Shown: positions 28,704-37,730 of the stretch, one piece after another
Numbering within the stretch: the stretch's first letter is position 1
Layout of the letters: each line of letters opens with the position of its first letter
NCBI RefSeq assembly: GCF_003047295.1
Contig: NZ_PZYZ01000002.1
Location: forward strand, 1 to 64,000
DNA length: 64,000 nt
Source of the DNA: Nocardioides sediminis
Lineage (GTDB): Bacteria; Actinomycetota; Actinomycetes; Propionibacteriales; Nocardioidaceae
Reading direction: 5' to 3'
Notes under the pieces: model-generated
Database searches by the model: none
The model's input: the letters and a program-made list of their open reading frames with translations, nothing else
What the model was told of the DNA's origin: nothing
Position numbers and translations under genes: made by a program

Positions 28704-30206
28704 GTGGCCGGCAGCCGGATGATCACCGTGGACGACGCGACGGCGCTCGACGGCGCCGCCGTGGACGTGGCGGCCCGGATCGCGTGGGTGCTCCGGATGG
28801 CGCGCACCACCGCCGACCTCCCCGACACCGGGCTGCGGCAGCTCGCCCGACGGCTGGGGACCAGCACCGCCCGGCTCTCCCGGATGGAGACCGGTCAGCT
28901 GCGCGACGGCCGGCTGGTCGACGCCTACGAGGAGGCCCTCGGCCTGCCGGAGGGGTCCCTGCGCGCGCCCGTCGACATCCTGTGCCGGACGTTCCCCGAG
29001 GCCAGTCCGCGGGACTCGGACCCCGGGCGGGCCGTCGACTCGGTCGCGGACCTCTCGCGGCTCACCGAGCGGCTGGAGCGGCCCGAGCCCGCCCCGGGCG
29101 GGGCCTGGCTGCGGTGGGCCCGGACGATGTCGGCGCCCGGCAACATCGGCCTGCCGGAGCGTCACGCCCTGCCGCTGCTCGAGCGGCTCGTGTCGGAGCT
29201 GGCGAGGTCGGTGGCCCACGCGTACCACACGCGCTACGAGGCCCTGGCGCTGATGAGGTGCAGCGCCTACGGCCACCTCGTCCTCCAGATCGCCCGGACC
29301 GAGCTGGCTCGCCCGCACGCGCACGGGCTCGGTGACCTGATGAGTGCGGTCGGGGAGTCGACGACCCCCGACGGGCTCGACTGGTGCCTGGACCTGCTCC
29401 GCGGTGGGACCGACCGGGAGGCGACCCTGGGTGCGCTGGCGATCGAGAACATGGGCCAGGTCGGGGGCGACCGGTTCTGGAGGGACGTCCTCCCGAGCGT
29501 GGTCGCGGCCTTCGACGCCACGGAGCCGGGGACCGTCTCCGAGGAGCTAGCGGCCCACCTCGTCCGGCTCGTCCCGCCGAGCACCTGGAAGGACAGCGGC
29601 CTCGTCCCCGCGCGGCCGCTGCCGCCGGCCACCGTGGCGGCCAAGGTGTCCAAGGACCAGGCCGACCACCGGTGGCGCGAGTGCCTCGACGCGGCCCGCG
29701 CCATCGGCACCGAGGCCGGCGTCGGCGACCAGCCGCTGCTCGCCCGGCTGGTCCACGACATCGCCTTCGGGCCGTGGGCGACCCGGGCCGCCACGTCCTT
29801 CATGCTCCTCGCCGCGGTGCCGGCGCTCGCCGGACGGGCGGCAGCCCACGTGGCCCGGATCGCGGAGGACACGTCCGACCCGCACGTCCGCGAGCGGGCG
29901 GTCCAGCGGCTGCCCGGGCTGGTCAACGGCAGGGACCTGCCTTCCCTGGACCGGTGGCTGTCCCACGACGACCCCGCCCTGCGTCGTACGGCGATCGCAG
30001 TGGCCGGCTCGGCCGGGCGCCGCCTCCCCGAGGACGTCCTGCGCCGCGCGCTGATGGACCCCGCCACGCGGCGTCGGGCGATCGGCGCCGCGGGCCTGAG
30101 CGGGCACCCGCTGCTGGCGGAGGTCGCCGTCTCCCCGGAGCTGCCCGTCGACGTGAGGGAGGCCGCCCGGTGGTGGCTCGAGCAGGGCGGCCGGGTCGCC
30201 GGGTGA
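28704..30206 (+). CDS. HTH-domain protein with long alpha-helical repeat region
   Basis: 500 residues. Residues about 20-80 are an Xre-like helix-turn-helix (LRQLARRLGTSTARLSRME). The remainder is helical with HEAT-like units near the C-terminus (SHDDPALRRTAIAVAGSAGR, DPATRRRAIGAAGLSGHP). It looks like a DNA-binding regulator with a protein-interaction scaffold; no family name is claimed. GTG at 28704 has GATACT six bases upstream; ATG at 28719 is the alternative. The 240-base gap upstream holds no recognisable gene. It converges with the Eis-like gene. Confidence 0.7.
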   Translation: MAGSRMITVDDATALDGAAVDVAARIAWVLRMARTTADLPDTGLRQLARRLGTSTARLSRMETGQLRDGRLVDAYEEALGLPEGSLRAPVDILCRTFPEASPRDSDPGRAVDSVADLSRLTERLERPEPAPGGAWLRWARTMSAPGNIGLPERHALPLLERLVSELARSVAHAYHTRYEALALMRCSAYGHLVLQIARTELARPHAHGLGDLMSAVGESTTPDGLDWCLDLLRGGTDREATLGALAIENMGQVGGDRFWRDVLPSVVAAFDATEPGTVSEELAAHLVRLVPPSTWKDSGLVPARPLPPATVAAKVSKDQADHRWRECLDAARAIGTEAGVGDQPLLARLVHDIAFGPWATRAATSFMLLAAVPALAGRAAAHVARIAEDTSDPHVRERAVQRLPGLVNGRDLPSLDRWLSHDDPALRRTAIAVAGSAGRRLPEDVLRRALMDPATRRRAIGAAGLSGHPLLAEVAVSPELPVDVREAARWWLEQGGRVAG

Positions 30207-30210
30207 CGCC

Positions 30211-31428
30211 TCAGAAGTAGTCGCGGACGTGCACCTGCCGGCCGCCGAGGAGCGCGTCCAGCACGGCGTCGGAGCCGTCGTCGCCGTGCATCAGCCCGGC
30301 GAACCGGACGGCGGCGCAGGACTGTGCTCCCGACAGCAGCAGCGCCAGCCCGCGCGGGGCCAGGACCGGTCCACCGTCCGCCGCGTCCCCGGGCACGCAG
30401 GTCGAGGTGTCGTCGGCTCCCGTGGTGAGCAGCCAGTGCCCGTCCGTGGTGCCGAGCAGGTCACCCTCCACGGAGAACGGGACGCGGGCGTCGAACGGCC
30501 CCAGGCGCAGCCCGGTGAGGGCGCCGGCGACGTCGTGGACGCGCACCATGTAGGGCACCTGTCGAGTGGTCCGCCACTCCGCGAAGGGCAGGGCGAGGCG
30601 GACCGGGTCCTCGCCCGAGGTGCTCAGCCGCACCCGGCCGGTGACCGACGCGTGGCTGCCGAGCATCGCCCACAGCGAGCGGGTCGCGCCGGCGTGGAGC
30701 GAGACCAGGTCGTCGACGACGATGGTGGAGGTCTCGTCGTACCCGGTGCCGCGGTGCCAGGAGGCGAAGCCGACCACCTCGCCAGGGCGGTGGCCCACGA
30801 CCGGCTCGTCGACGACGGCGAGCGTCACGGCGGTGAAGGACCCGAGCAGCTCGTCCGCGGCGGCGGGGAACGACGGGCCCGTGCGGGTGAGCGGACCGTT
30901 GTGGGCGGCGGCCCACGAGGCGTAGACGCGTCGCAGGTCGTCCACGTCGTCGACGGTGGCCCGGCGCAGCCGCACCGCGGGGTCGGGGGTCACGCGGGAG
31001 AGCTGCGCGGTGGCGAGCTCGACCTCGAGCAGGCTGGTCACGACCTCGTAGCCGTAGCGCCGGTAGATGCCGGGCGCGGTGGGGTAGAGCGTCGAGAGCA
31101 CCTCGCCGCGCTCCCGCCGCCCCTCGTCGAGCACGGTGCGCATGAGGTCGTCCAGCAGGCCCGCACCGCGGCTCTCGGCCGCGACGGCGACGCCTGCGAT
31201 GCCGCAGGTCGGCACCTCACGGCCGTGCCACCACGAGTGGTACTCGCGGCCCATGACCCGGGCCACGAGGCGGTCGCCCTCCCACGTGCCCCACGAGTGG
31301 CGACCCGGCAGCGGCCAGGCGTCGGGGCTCGGGGGAGTGAAGCCGGCGGGGAGGTCGCCGAAGGCCTCCGCGCTCAGCGTCACCGACGCGGCGATGTCGG
31401 CCGGGCCGATCGGTCGGGTGGCGCTCAT
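30211..31428 (-). CDS. Eis-like GNAT N-acetyltransferase
   Basis: 405 residues in the three-part Eis layout: an N-terminal GNAT domain with acetyl-CoA loop VAVAAESRGAGLLDDLM, a second degenerate GNAT domain, and a C-terminal SCP-like domain. The C-terminal carboxylate used for catalysis by Eis corresponds to the final Phe (VRDYF end). Eis proteins acetylate aminoglycosides or other amines. The start overlaps the DUF4032 stop by four bases (ATGA). Confidence 0.88.
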   Translation of the reverse strand: MSATRPIGPADIAASVTLSAEAFGDLPAGFTPPSPDAWPLPGRHSWGTWEGDRLVARVMGREYHSWWHGREVPTCGIAGVAVAAESRGAGLLDDLMRTVLDEGRRERGEVLSTLYPTAPGIYRRYGYEVVTSLLEVELATAQLSRVTPDPAVRLRRATVDDVDDLRRVYASWAAAHNGPLTRTGPSFPAAADELLGSFTAVTLAVVDEPVVGHRPGEVVGFASWHRGTGYDETSTIVVDDLVSLHAGATRSLWAMLGSHASVTGRVRLSTSGEDPVRLALPFAEWRTTRQVPYMVRVHDVAGALTGLRLGPFDARVPFSVEGDLLGTTDGHWLLTTGADDTSTCVPGDAADGGPVLAPRGLALLLSGAQSCAAVRFAGLMHGDDGSDAVLDALLGGRQVHVRDYF

Positions 31429-32729
31429 GCGACCGGGGAGCCGGGGGCGCCGGAGGACCGGGGGCCGCTGGGCGCGTCGGAGGGCTCCGCGTCGCCGGGG
31501 GCGCTGGAGCCGTCCTGGGCGTCGGACCCGGCGGCGATGAGCTCGTCGGGCTTCTCGGTGAGCACGTTGTCGATGTAGTCGCGCGCGGTGTCGAAGATGC
31601 CGACCTCGTGCCCGGCCCGCTCCGAGAGGTACCAGCGGTGGACCAGGATCTCGTGGTAGATCTCGGCGGGCTCCAGCTTGCCGCGAGCCTCCCGGGGGAC
31701 CATCTCCATGATCGGCTCGTAGATCTGGGTCATCCACCGACCCGCGACCAGCTGGCGGTCCTCGCGTCCGAGGTCGTAGTGGGCGGTGAACGACGCGAGG
31801 TCGTTGAGCAGGCGCCGGGCCTGGTTGTCCTCGACGTTCATGCCGGTCAGTGCCTGCAGCTCGCGGCGGTGGTGGCCGAGCTCGACCACCTTGGGCTGGA
31901 TGCGCACCCGGTCGCCGTCGAAGTCGGTGACGATGTCGAGCTCGTCGACGTCGAAGCCCATGTCGTTGAGCCGCTCGATGCGGCTCTCGATCCGCCACAT
32001 CTCGTCGGCGGTGAACTCCTCCTCGCTGGTGAGCTCGGCCCACAGGCGCTCGTACTGGTCGCGCAGCCGGGTGATGATCGCGAAGCCGTCGAGCTCCTCG
32101 CGGACCGTGCCGCTGGCCTGGAGGTCCATGAGCTCGGCGAAGATGTTCTCCGTGCCGATGGTGAGGTCGTGGTCGCGCATCCGGTCGCTGACGTCGTGGT
32201 GCAGCTCGCCGGTCTCGGCGTCCACGAGGTACGCCGCGAAGTCGCCGGCCGCGCGCCGGAACAGCACGTTGGAGAGCGACACGTCGCCCCAGTAGAAGCC
32301 GGAGAGGTGCAGCCGGACCAGCAGCACGACGATCGCGTCGACCAGGCTGGGGATGCTCTCGGCGGACATCCCGTGCGAGAAGAGGCTGCGGTAGGGGAGG
32401 GAGAACCGCAGGTGCTCGGTCATCAGCGCCGCGGGCAGCTCCTCGCCGTCGTGGTCGAGCCGGCCGGTGACGACTCCCTGCGGAGCGACTGCGGGCAGCC
32501 CCTCCCGCTGGAGGTCGCGCAGGAGGCGGTACTCGCGGAACGCGATGGCCTCCTGCGTCTCCTTGACGGCGTAGGTGCGGGTGCCGAGCCGGACGATCCG
32601 TACGACGTGGCGGCTCAGGCCGCGAGGCAGCGGGACGACGTACTCGTCGGTCCACTCCTCCAGGGGGGTGGACCACGGCAGCTTCACGATCGCCGGGTCG
32701 GGGCGACTCGCCACGATGCGCAGGGCCAT
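31425..32729 (-). CDS. DUF4032 kinase-like protein
   Basis: 434 residues. The N-terminal lobe has TYAVKETQEAIAFREYRLL (Lys and Glu as in protein kinases). A catalytic-loop-like segment is HLSGFYWGDVSLSNVLFRR and an Asp follows in AYLVDAETGE. The C-terminal part is DUF4032. Lipopolysaccharide-kinase-like phosphotransfer is possible but unproven. It is translationally coupled to the Eis-like acetyltransferase. The ATG has TAGGTT eight bases upstream. The acidic Ser/Pro-rich tail is probably disordered. Confidence 0.82.
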   Translation of the reverse strand: MALRIVASRPDPAIVKLPWSTPLEEWTDEYVVPLPRGLSRHVVRIVRLGTRTYAVKETQEAIAFREYRLLRDLQREGLPAVAPQGVVTGRLDHDGEELPAALMTEHLRFSLPYRSLFSHGMSAESIPSLVDAIVVLLVRLHLSGFYWGDVSLSNVLFRRAAGDFAAYLVDAETGELHHDVSDRMRDHDLTIGTENIFAELMDLQASGTVREELDGFAIITRLRDQYERLWAELTSEEEFTADEMWRIESRIERLNDMGFDVDELDIVTDFDGDRVRIQPKVVELGHHRRELQALTGMNVEDNQARRLLNDLASFTAHYDLGREDRQLVAGRWMTQIYEPIMEMVPREARGKLEPAEIYHEILVHRWYLSERAGHEVGIFDTARDYIDNVLTEKPDELIAAGSDAQDGSSAPGDAEPSDAPSGPRSSGAPGSPVA

Positions 32730-32790
32730 GGACGCACAACCTACTCCTGCCGGGACGGGTTGCCGCAGGCGTCGTGGCGGGTCCGGCGGG

Positions 32791-33849
32791 TCAGGGGAAG
32801 CGGACGTCGAGGTCGGCCCGCAGGCGGACCGTGAACCCCTCGTCGTCGCGGCGGAAGGTGAGGTCGTCGCAGGTCTGCCGGGCCAGCCACAGCCCGAGCT
32901 CCCGACGGGTCCGGCCGTCGGGGCCGGTGACGGACCGGGTGGTCCAGCCGCGGTAGGGGTCGTCGAAGCCGGCACCGGCGTCGGTGACCGTGGTGACCAC
33001 GCTGTCGTGGTCGGCCCAGAACCGCAGCGTCGCCGTCCCGGCTCCGTGGGTGAGGGCGTTGACGACGACCTCGTCGATCCCCACGAGGTAGTCCGCGACC
33101 TCGACCAGGGTCGGGTCGGCCGGCGGCAGGTGCTCGGCGTGCGGCTCCAGGGCGGTGTCGTGGCCGTTGAGCAGGGCACCGACGCGGCTGCGGGCCCGAC
33201 GCGCGCCGGCGAGGTCGCGGATCCCCGTGACCTCGAGGAGGGGCGGGGACTCCTCGACGGGCAGGACCGGGGGGTCGGACCAGCGCGCCAGGCAGGTCTC
33301 GGGGTCGAGGTAGTCGGGGTTGTCCTGCGGCGCACCGGCCCGCCACATGCGCGCGTGCGTCGACCGGACGGCGGCGAGCAGGCCGTGGTCGGTCTGCAGC
33401 GAGTCGTAGGCGCACAGGGCGTGGAAGGGGACGGTGGTGAGGACGTGGTTGACGACGGCCTCGTAGCGCGACCAGCCCGGCCAGGTGTGGGGGTGGTGAC
33501 GCGTCCCGGGCGGCAGCTCGCCGACGACCCGGAGGCCGGTGGCGCCGGAGGCGACGGCCCGGCGGGTGGCGGCGAGGTAGGAGTCCATCGCCCCACAGGG
33601 CGTGAGGTAGGTGTCGTCGTTGCCGAGCCGGGTGACGGCGGGGAGGCCGTCCACCGAGTCCAGGAGGAGGTCGGCACGCTCCCCGGTGCAGGCGAGCACC
33701 AGCTTCTCGCCACGCTCGGCCCCCTCGCGCAGGTGGCGGCCGGCCGCGACGACGAACTCGCCGTCGTCGGCGTAGAGGACCGCGTCGTGAGCCCCCGTCG
33801 CGCGGGCCGGTTGCCGGCGTCCGGCAACCGTGGGGCCCTCGGCGTGCAT
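32791..33849 (-). CDS. MEDS-domain sensor with HATPase (anti-sigma-type) domain
   Basis: 352 residues: an N-terminal MEDS/DcmR-sensory domain (HDAVLYADDGEFVVAAGRHL, PFHALCAYD) and a C-terminal GHKL ATPase domain (VVVNALTHGAGTATLRFW, DAGAGFDD, LGLWLARQTCDDL). This pairing is common in actinobacterial regulators that act on SpoIIAA/sigma-B-like partner-switching pathways. No cognate sigma factor or antagonist is adjacent. Ligand unknown. It lies 61 bases upstream of the DUF4032 operon in the same direction. Confidence 0.85.
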   Translation of the reverse strand: MHAEGPTVAGRRQPARATGAHDAVLYADDGEFVVAAGRHLREGAERGEKLVLACTGERADLLLDSVDGLPAVTRLGNDDTYLTPCGAMDSYLAATRRAVASGATGLRVVGELPPGTRHHPHTWPGWSRYEAVVNHVLTTVPFHALCAYDSLQTDHGLLAAVRSTHARMWRAGAPQDNPDYLDPETCLARWSDPPVLPVEESPPLLEVTGIRDLAGARRARSRVGALLNGHDTALEPHAEHLPPADPTLVEVADYLVGIDEVVVNALTHGAGTATLRFWADHDSVVTTVTDAGAGFDDPYRGWTTRSVTGPDGRTRRELGLWLARQTCDDLTFRRDDEGFTVRLRADLDVRFP

Positions 33850-33958
33850 CAGGTCAGTCCTGGATGGGTGTGGGAGCTCGGGTGGTCAAGTCCTCCACCA
33901 TACGCACCTTCGGCCCGGTCCGGGCCGGATCGGTCGCACCGCCCCACCCCCAAGGGGC

Positions 33959-35794
33959 TCACTGCAGGAGCCACACGTCGAGGCGAGCGCCGCTCGCGGC
34001 GGGTACGACGACCCGGTCACCGCCCGCTCCGCTGTCGACGGGCAGGTCGGCGCCTCCGGGCTCGGTACCGAGCAGGTGCCGAGCGCCCGACGTGGCGGGG
34101 ATCGCGACGGCGGCGCCCGGCGCCCGGCGCGCCATGACCAGGATCCGCTCGTCGGCCAGCTCGCGGACGTAGGCGATGGTGTCGTCGTCGACGTGGGCCC
34201 ACCGCAGCGCCCCGTGGCGCAGGGCGGCGTGCGAGCGGCGTACGCGGGCGAGGTCGCCGTAGGTCGCCAGGGTCGCGGTGTCCCACTCGTCGCGGCGGTG
34301 CCAGGGCATGGTGCGGCGGGCGTCCTCGCCATTGACCCCCTCGAGCCCGATCTCGTCGCCGGCGAACACCATCGGCACGCCGGGCATCGTGAACTGGAGC
34401 CCGGCGGCGACGCGGTGGACCTCCGGGGAGCCCACCACGGTGCGGATCCGGGCGGAGTCGTGCGACCCGAGGATGTTCCACGACTGGCACGTGGCCCGCC
34501 AGCCGAAGGCCGCGTGCCAGGCTCGGAACGTGTCCACCACCTGGCCGCCGGGTCGCCGCGGGACGGGCACCGGCCGGCCGAAGGGACGCGCGGGCGAGGA
34601 CGGGTCGCGCAGCCACGACCACACCGGCCAGGAGAAGCCGGAGTAGTTCATGGTGCCGTGCCAGCCGTCGCCGTCGACGTCACCGGTGGCGTCGTGGTTG
34701 TGCTCACCGATGACGAGCGGGTCGTCGCGCAGCTCCGCGGCGGTGTGCCGGACGGCGCGGGCCACCTCGCGGGCGACGTCCAGGGCCCCGAGGCGGCCGG
34801 TCATGTTGGCCACGTCGATGCGCCAGCCGTCGACGTCGTACGGCGGCCGCAGCCAGCGCCCCACGACGGAGTCGGGCCCCTCGACCATCGCCGCGCGGAG
34901 GTCGGGGTCGCCGTGGTTGATCTTGGGGAGCGTGGTGTGGCCCATCCAGCACGCGTAGGTGCCGTCGGGCTCGAAGTAGTAGTAGGAGCGGGTGGACGAG
35001 GTCGGGTCGGCGGCCGCCTTGGTGAACCACTCGTGGGTGTCACCGGTGTGGTTGGTGGTGAGGTCGCCGAGGATCCGCCACCCCCGGGCGTGCACGGCGG
35101 TCGAGAGCCGCTCGTATGCTTCGTCGCCGCCGAGGAGTGGGTCGACCCTGTCGAAGGTGGTCGCGTTGTAGCGGTGGTTGCTCTCGCCGGGGAAGACCGG
35201 GGTCGTGTAGACGATGTCGGCGCCGACCTGCTCGACGTGGTCGAGGTGCTCGGTGACCCCGTCGAGGTCGCCGCCGAAGAGCTGGAGCGGGGTGCGCGGG
35301 TCGTGCCCCTCGAAGACCACCTCGTCGTCCCACCCGGCCGGGACGGCCCAGTCGGGGGTCGGTCGTCCGTCGGCCGCCGCCGAGCGCGCGAAGCGGTCGG
35401 GGAAGACCTGGTAGACGACGCCGTCGCGTCCCCAGTCCGGAGCGGCGGCGTAGGCGCTGACGACGTGGTCGGTCGCGTCCGGCACGTCGATGGCGACCGG
35501 CCCGGCGGCGGTGAGCCACTCCTGCTGCTCGCCGCGCACGAGCAGGAACCGGTAGTGCGTCACCGGGTTGTGCACGGGGAGCTCGCCCGACCACCACGTG
35601 GTGTCGGCCTCGGTCGTGGCGGTCATCGGGTGAAAGACGGGCTCGGCGTCGTACGTCGTCCGCAGCCACACCTCGTCCACCGGGTCGGAGGCGGCGGTCC
35701 GGACCCGGACGGTCACCACGTCGCCCAGCTGCGGGGACTCGTCGGACAGGTGGAGCGGGGAGCCGTCGTGGTGCGGCAGGTCGAGCAGCGACAT
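33959..35794 (-). CDS. GH13 alpha-amylase-family glycosidase (neopullulanase-like)
   Basis: 611 residues: an N-terminal starch-binding-like beta domain, then the TIM barrel. Conserved regions are DLTTNHTGD (I), GWRIDVANM with nucleophile Asp (II), VIGEHNHDA with acid/base Glu (III) and ILGSHDSARIRT (IV). No signal peptide was seen, so cytoplasmic maltodextrin or glycogen breakdown is likely. An internal ATG at 35794 follows GACGAT by six bases and is preferred; a GTG at 35800 is the alternative. The trehalose genes otsA/otsB lie further right but not in operon. Confidence 0.9.
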   Translation of the reverse strand: MSLLDLPHHDGSPLHLSDESPQLGDVVTVRVRTAASDPVDEVWLRTTYDAEPVFHPMTATTEADTTWWSGELPVHNPVTHYRFLLVRGEQQEWLTAAGPVAIDVPDATDHVVSAYAAAPDWGRDGVVYQVFPDRFARSAAADGRPTPDWAVPAGWDDEVVFEGHDPRTPLQLFGGDLDGVTEHLDHVEQVGADIVYTTPVFPGESNHRYNATTFDRVDPLLGGDEAYERLSTAVHARGWRILGDLTTNHTGDTHEWFTKAAADPTSSTRSYYYFEPDGTYACWMGHTTLPKINHGDPDLRAAMVEGPDSVVGRWLRPPYDVDGWRIDVANMTGRLGALDVAREVARAVRHTAAELRDDPLVIGEHNHDATGDVDGDGWHGTMNYSGFSWPVWSWLRDPSSPARPFGRPVPVPRRPGGQVVDTFRAWHAAFGWRATCQSWNILGSHDSARIRTVVGSPEVHRVAAGLQFTMPGVPMVFAGDEIGLEGVNGEDARRTMPWHRRDEWDTATLATYGDLARVRRSHAALRHGALRWAHVDDDTIAYVRELADERILVMARRAPGAAVAIPATSGARHLLGTEPGGADLPVDSGAGGDRVVVPAASGARLDVWLLQ

Positions 35795-35851
35795 GCGCAC
35801 ATCGTCCCATCAGCGGGCGTCTAGGATGGCCCGCGCTGCCTCGGCAGCACT

Positions 35852-35924
35852 GCCGGTGTAGCTCAGTTGGTAGAGCGCCTCTCTTGTAAAGAGGATGTCG
35901 CGGGTTCGACTCCTGTCACCGGCT
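35852..35924 (+). tRNA. tRNA-Thr (anticodon TGT)
   Basis: The acceptor stem pairs GCCGGTG with CACCGGC, the D-arm is GCTCAGTTGGTAGAGC, the anticodon stem is CCTCT/AGAGG with loop CTTGTAA, and the T-arm contains GGTTCGACTCC. The anticodon TGT reads ACA, hence threonine. The discriminator is T and CCA is not encoded. It stands alone between the amylase and pdxY genes. Confidence 0.96.
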
Positions 35925-36018
35925 CTGTCGGTGGCCCGTCGTTCCTTGTCGAGGGAGGCCGTGGGCGATCGCGGTCCACTGGTGACTGCGACCGCACACG
36001 ACTGCCGGCGTACGACGC

Positions 36019-36870
36019 TCAGCGGACCTGGGTGACCTCGAACTGCATCCGCGGGTGCGCGAAGGCGTCCTGGGACTGGATGAGCCGGAGCTCGCGCTCG
36101 CCGGAGTCGAGCGTGGTCTGGAGCAGGTCGAAGACCGAGCTGGTCGTCGCGGCCAGCGCCTCGGCGGGGGAGCCGGTGGTGTGCAGGTGCGCGGTGAAGA
36201 GCGCGGCGGTCACGTCGCCGGAGCCGTTGGCCTTCATCGGCAGCCGCGGGGTCTGCACGATCCAGGCGCCCTCCCGGGTCACGGCCATCATCTCGATGGT
36301 GTCGGCGGGGGCGTCGGGCCGTTCGACGCTGGTGACGAGCACCGTGGACGGCCCCATGGCCATCGCCCGGTCGGCGGAGGCGAGGGTCGACTCGAGGTCG
36401 GCGGGCGCGGTGTCGGTGAGGAAGCCGAGCTCGAACTGGTTCGGCGTGATCACGTCGGCCATCGGCACCACCCGCTCCCGGATGATCGGGGGGATGGCGG
36501 GGTCGACGAAGCAGCCCGAGCGCGCGTTGCCCATGACCGGGTCGCAGGTGTACGTCGCCGCGGGGTTGGCCGCCTTGACCTTCGCGACCGCGTCGAGCAC
36601 GACGTCGGCGATGCCGGCCCCGCCCTGGTAGCCGGAGAGCACCGCGTCGACCTGGCCCAGGACGCCCCGGTCCTCGATGCCGCTGACGACGTCGGCGACG
36701 TCGCCGGGCGGCAGCAGCGGCCCGCGCCACTCGCCGTACCCCGTGTGGTTGGAGAACACCACCGTGAAGACCGGCCAGACCTCGTGCCCGAGCCGCTGCA
36801 GCGGGAAGACCGCGGCGGAGTTGCCGACGTGGCCGTAGGCGACCGAGGACTGGATCGAGAGGACCTTCAT
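36019..36870 (-). CDS. pdxY: Pyridoxal kinase PdxY
   Basis: 283 residues, ribokinase fold. The opening MKVLSIQSSVAYGHVGNSAA is characteristic of pyridoxal kinases; ATP/Mg sites include TCDPVMGN, DVITPNQFELGFL and the anion-hole GxGD as ANGSGDVTAALF. It phosphorylates pyridoxal in PLP salvage. ATG follows TAGTCT by seven bases (leaderless). Its stop is followed directly by GCGTCGTACGCC, the same 3' motif as phoU and otsA. Confidence 0.94.
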   Translation of the reverse strand: MKVLSIQSSVAYGHVGNSAAVFPLQRLGHEVWPVFTVVFSNHTGYGEWRGPLLPPGDVADVVSGIEDRGVLGQVDAVLSGYQGGAGIADVVLDAVAKVKAANPAATYTCDPVMGNARSGCFVDPAIPPIIRERVVPMADVITPNQFELGFLTDTAPADLESTLASADRAMAMGPSTVLVTSVERPDAPADTIEMMAVTREGAWIVQTPRLPMKANGSGDVTAALFTAHLHTTGSPAEALAATTSSVFDLLQTTLDSGERELRLIQSQDAFAHPRMQFEVTQVR

Positions 36871-36918
36871 CCCACGCAGACTAGTGAGCAGGAGCCCGCG
36901 GTCGGCAATCGCAGGCGG

Positions 36919-37692
36919 TCAGGCGACCTGGAGCGACCGCTTGGACAGCCCGAGCCAGTAGCCGTCGATCACCTGGACGCCGGGCTCGTCGGGCGTGGTC
37001 GCGGCCCCCAGCGTGACGAACAGCGGCGTGTAGTGCTCGACGGTGGGGTGGGCGTAGGGCATGCCGGGCGCCCTCGAGGCGTACGCCGCGAGCTCGTCGA
37101 CGTCGCCACGGGCGAGCGCGTCCGCCGCCCAGAGGTCGAAGTCCACCGACCAGCCGGGTGCGGTGGCGTCGAGCCGCCAGTCGGTCAGGAACGGCAGGCC
37201 GTGGGTCAGGAAGCCCGAGCCGATGACCAGCACGCCCTCGTCACGCAGCGGCCGGAGCCGCTCGCCGAGCCGCATCAGCCGCACGGGGTCGTGGGTGGGC
37301 AGCGACATCTGCAGGACGGGGATGTCGGCCTCGGGGTACATGATCTTGAGCGGCACCCACGCGCCGTGGTCGAGGCCCCGCTCGGCGTGCTGGTGCACGG
37401 GCTCGTTGGCGGGCATGAGCGCAGCCACGCGCCGGGCCAGCGCCGAGGCGTCGGGGGTCTCGTAGGTCATCCGGTAGTACTTCGCGTCGAAGCCACCGAA
37501 GTCGTAGACCAGCGGCGCCCTGCTGGCGCTGAGGCTCACCGGCGCCGACTCCCAGTGCGCGCTGACGATGAGGATCGCCTTCGGCAGCGGCAGGTCGGCC
37601 GCCCAGGCGGCGAGCTGGCCCGACCACGTCGGGTCGTCGAGGAGCGGGGGAGCTCCGTGGCCGATGTAGAGCGCGGGCATCCGGGTGGTCAT
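36919..37692 (-). CDS. LigB-type extradiol dioxygenase (DODA-like)
   Basis: 257 residues. Metal ligands of the class III extradiol dioxygenases are visible: YIGHGAPPL near the start, SAHWES, GLDHGAWVPL and a C-terminal EHYTPLFV. Bacterial members open aromatic diols such as DOPA-like compounds, or act as zinc-dependent quinone-response enzymes. The ATG at 37692 is preferred because TACTAT lies seven bases upstream; an ATG at 37701 would overlap it. An AT-rich palindrome (37711-37730) covers its -35 area, so repression by a MarR-type protein is plausible. Confidence 0.85.
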   Translation of the reverse strand: MTTRMPALYIGHGAPPLLDDPTWSGQLAAWAADLPLPKAILIVSAHWESAPVSLSASRAPLVYDFGGFDAKYYRMTYETPDASALARRVAALMPANEPVHQHAERGLDHGAWVPLKIMYPEADIPVLQMSLPTHDPVRLMRLGERLRPLRDEGVLVIGSGFLTHGLPFLTDWRLDATAPGWSVDFDLWAADALARGDVDELAAYASRAPGMPYAHPTVEHYTPLFVTLGAATTPDEPGVQVIDGYWLGLSKRSLQVA

Positions 37693-37710
37693 GTCAGCCA
37701 TAGTAGTTCA

Positions 37711-37730
37711 ACTTTCAAATACTTGGAAGT
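37711..37730. promoter_or_regulatory. Probable operator of the LigB dioxygenase gene
   Basis: ACTTTCAA (37711-37718) and TTGGAAGT (37723-37730) form an inverted repeat with one mismatch and a four-base spacer. It is very AT-rich for this genome, lies over the expected -35 of the dioxygenase promoter and overlaps the end of ung. A MarR-like regulator is the best guess; none is encoded nearby. Confidence 0.5.
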
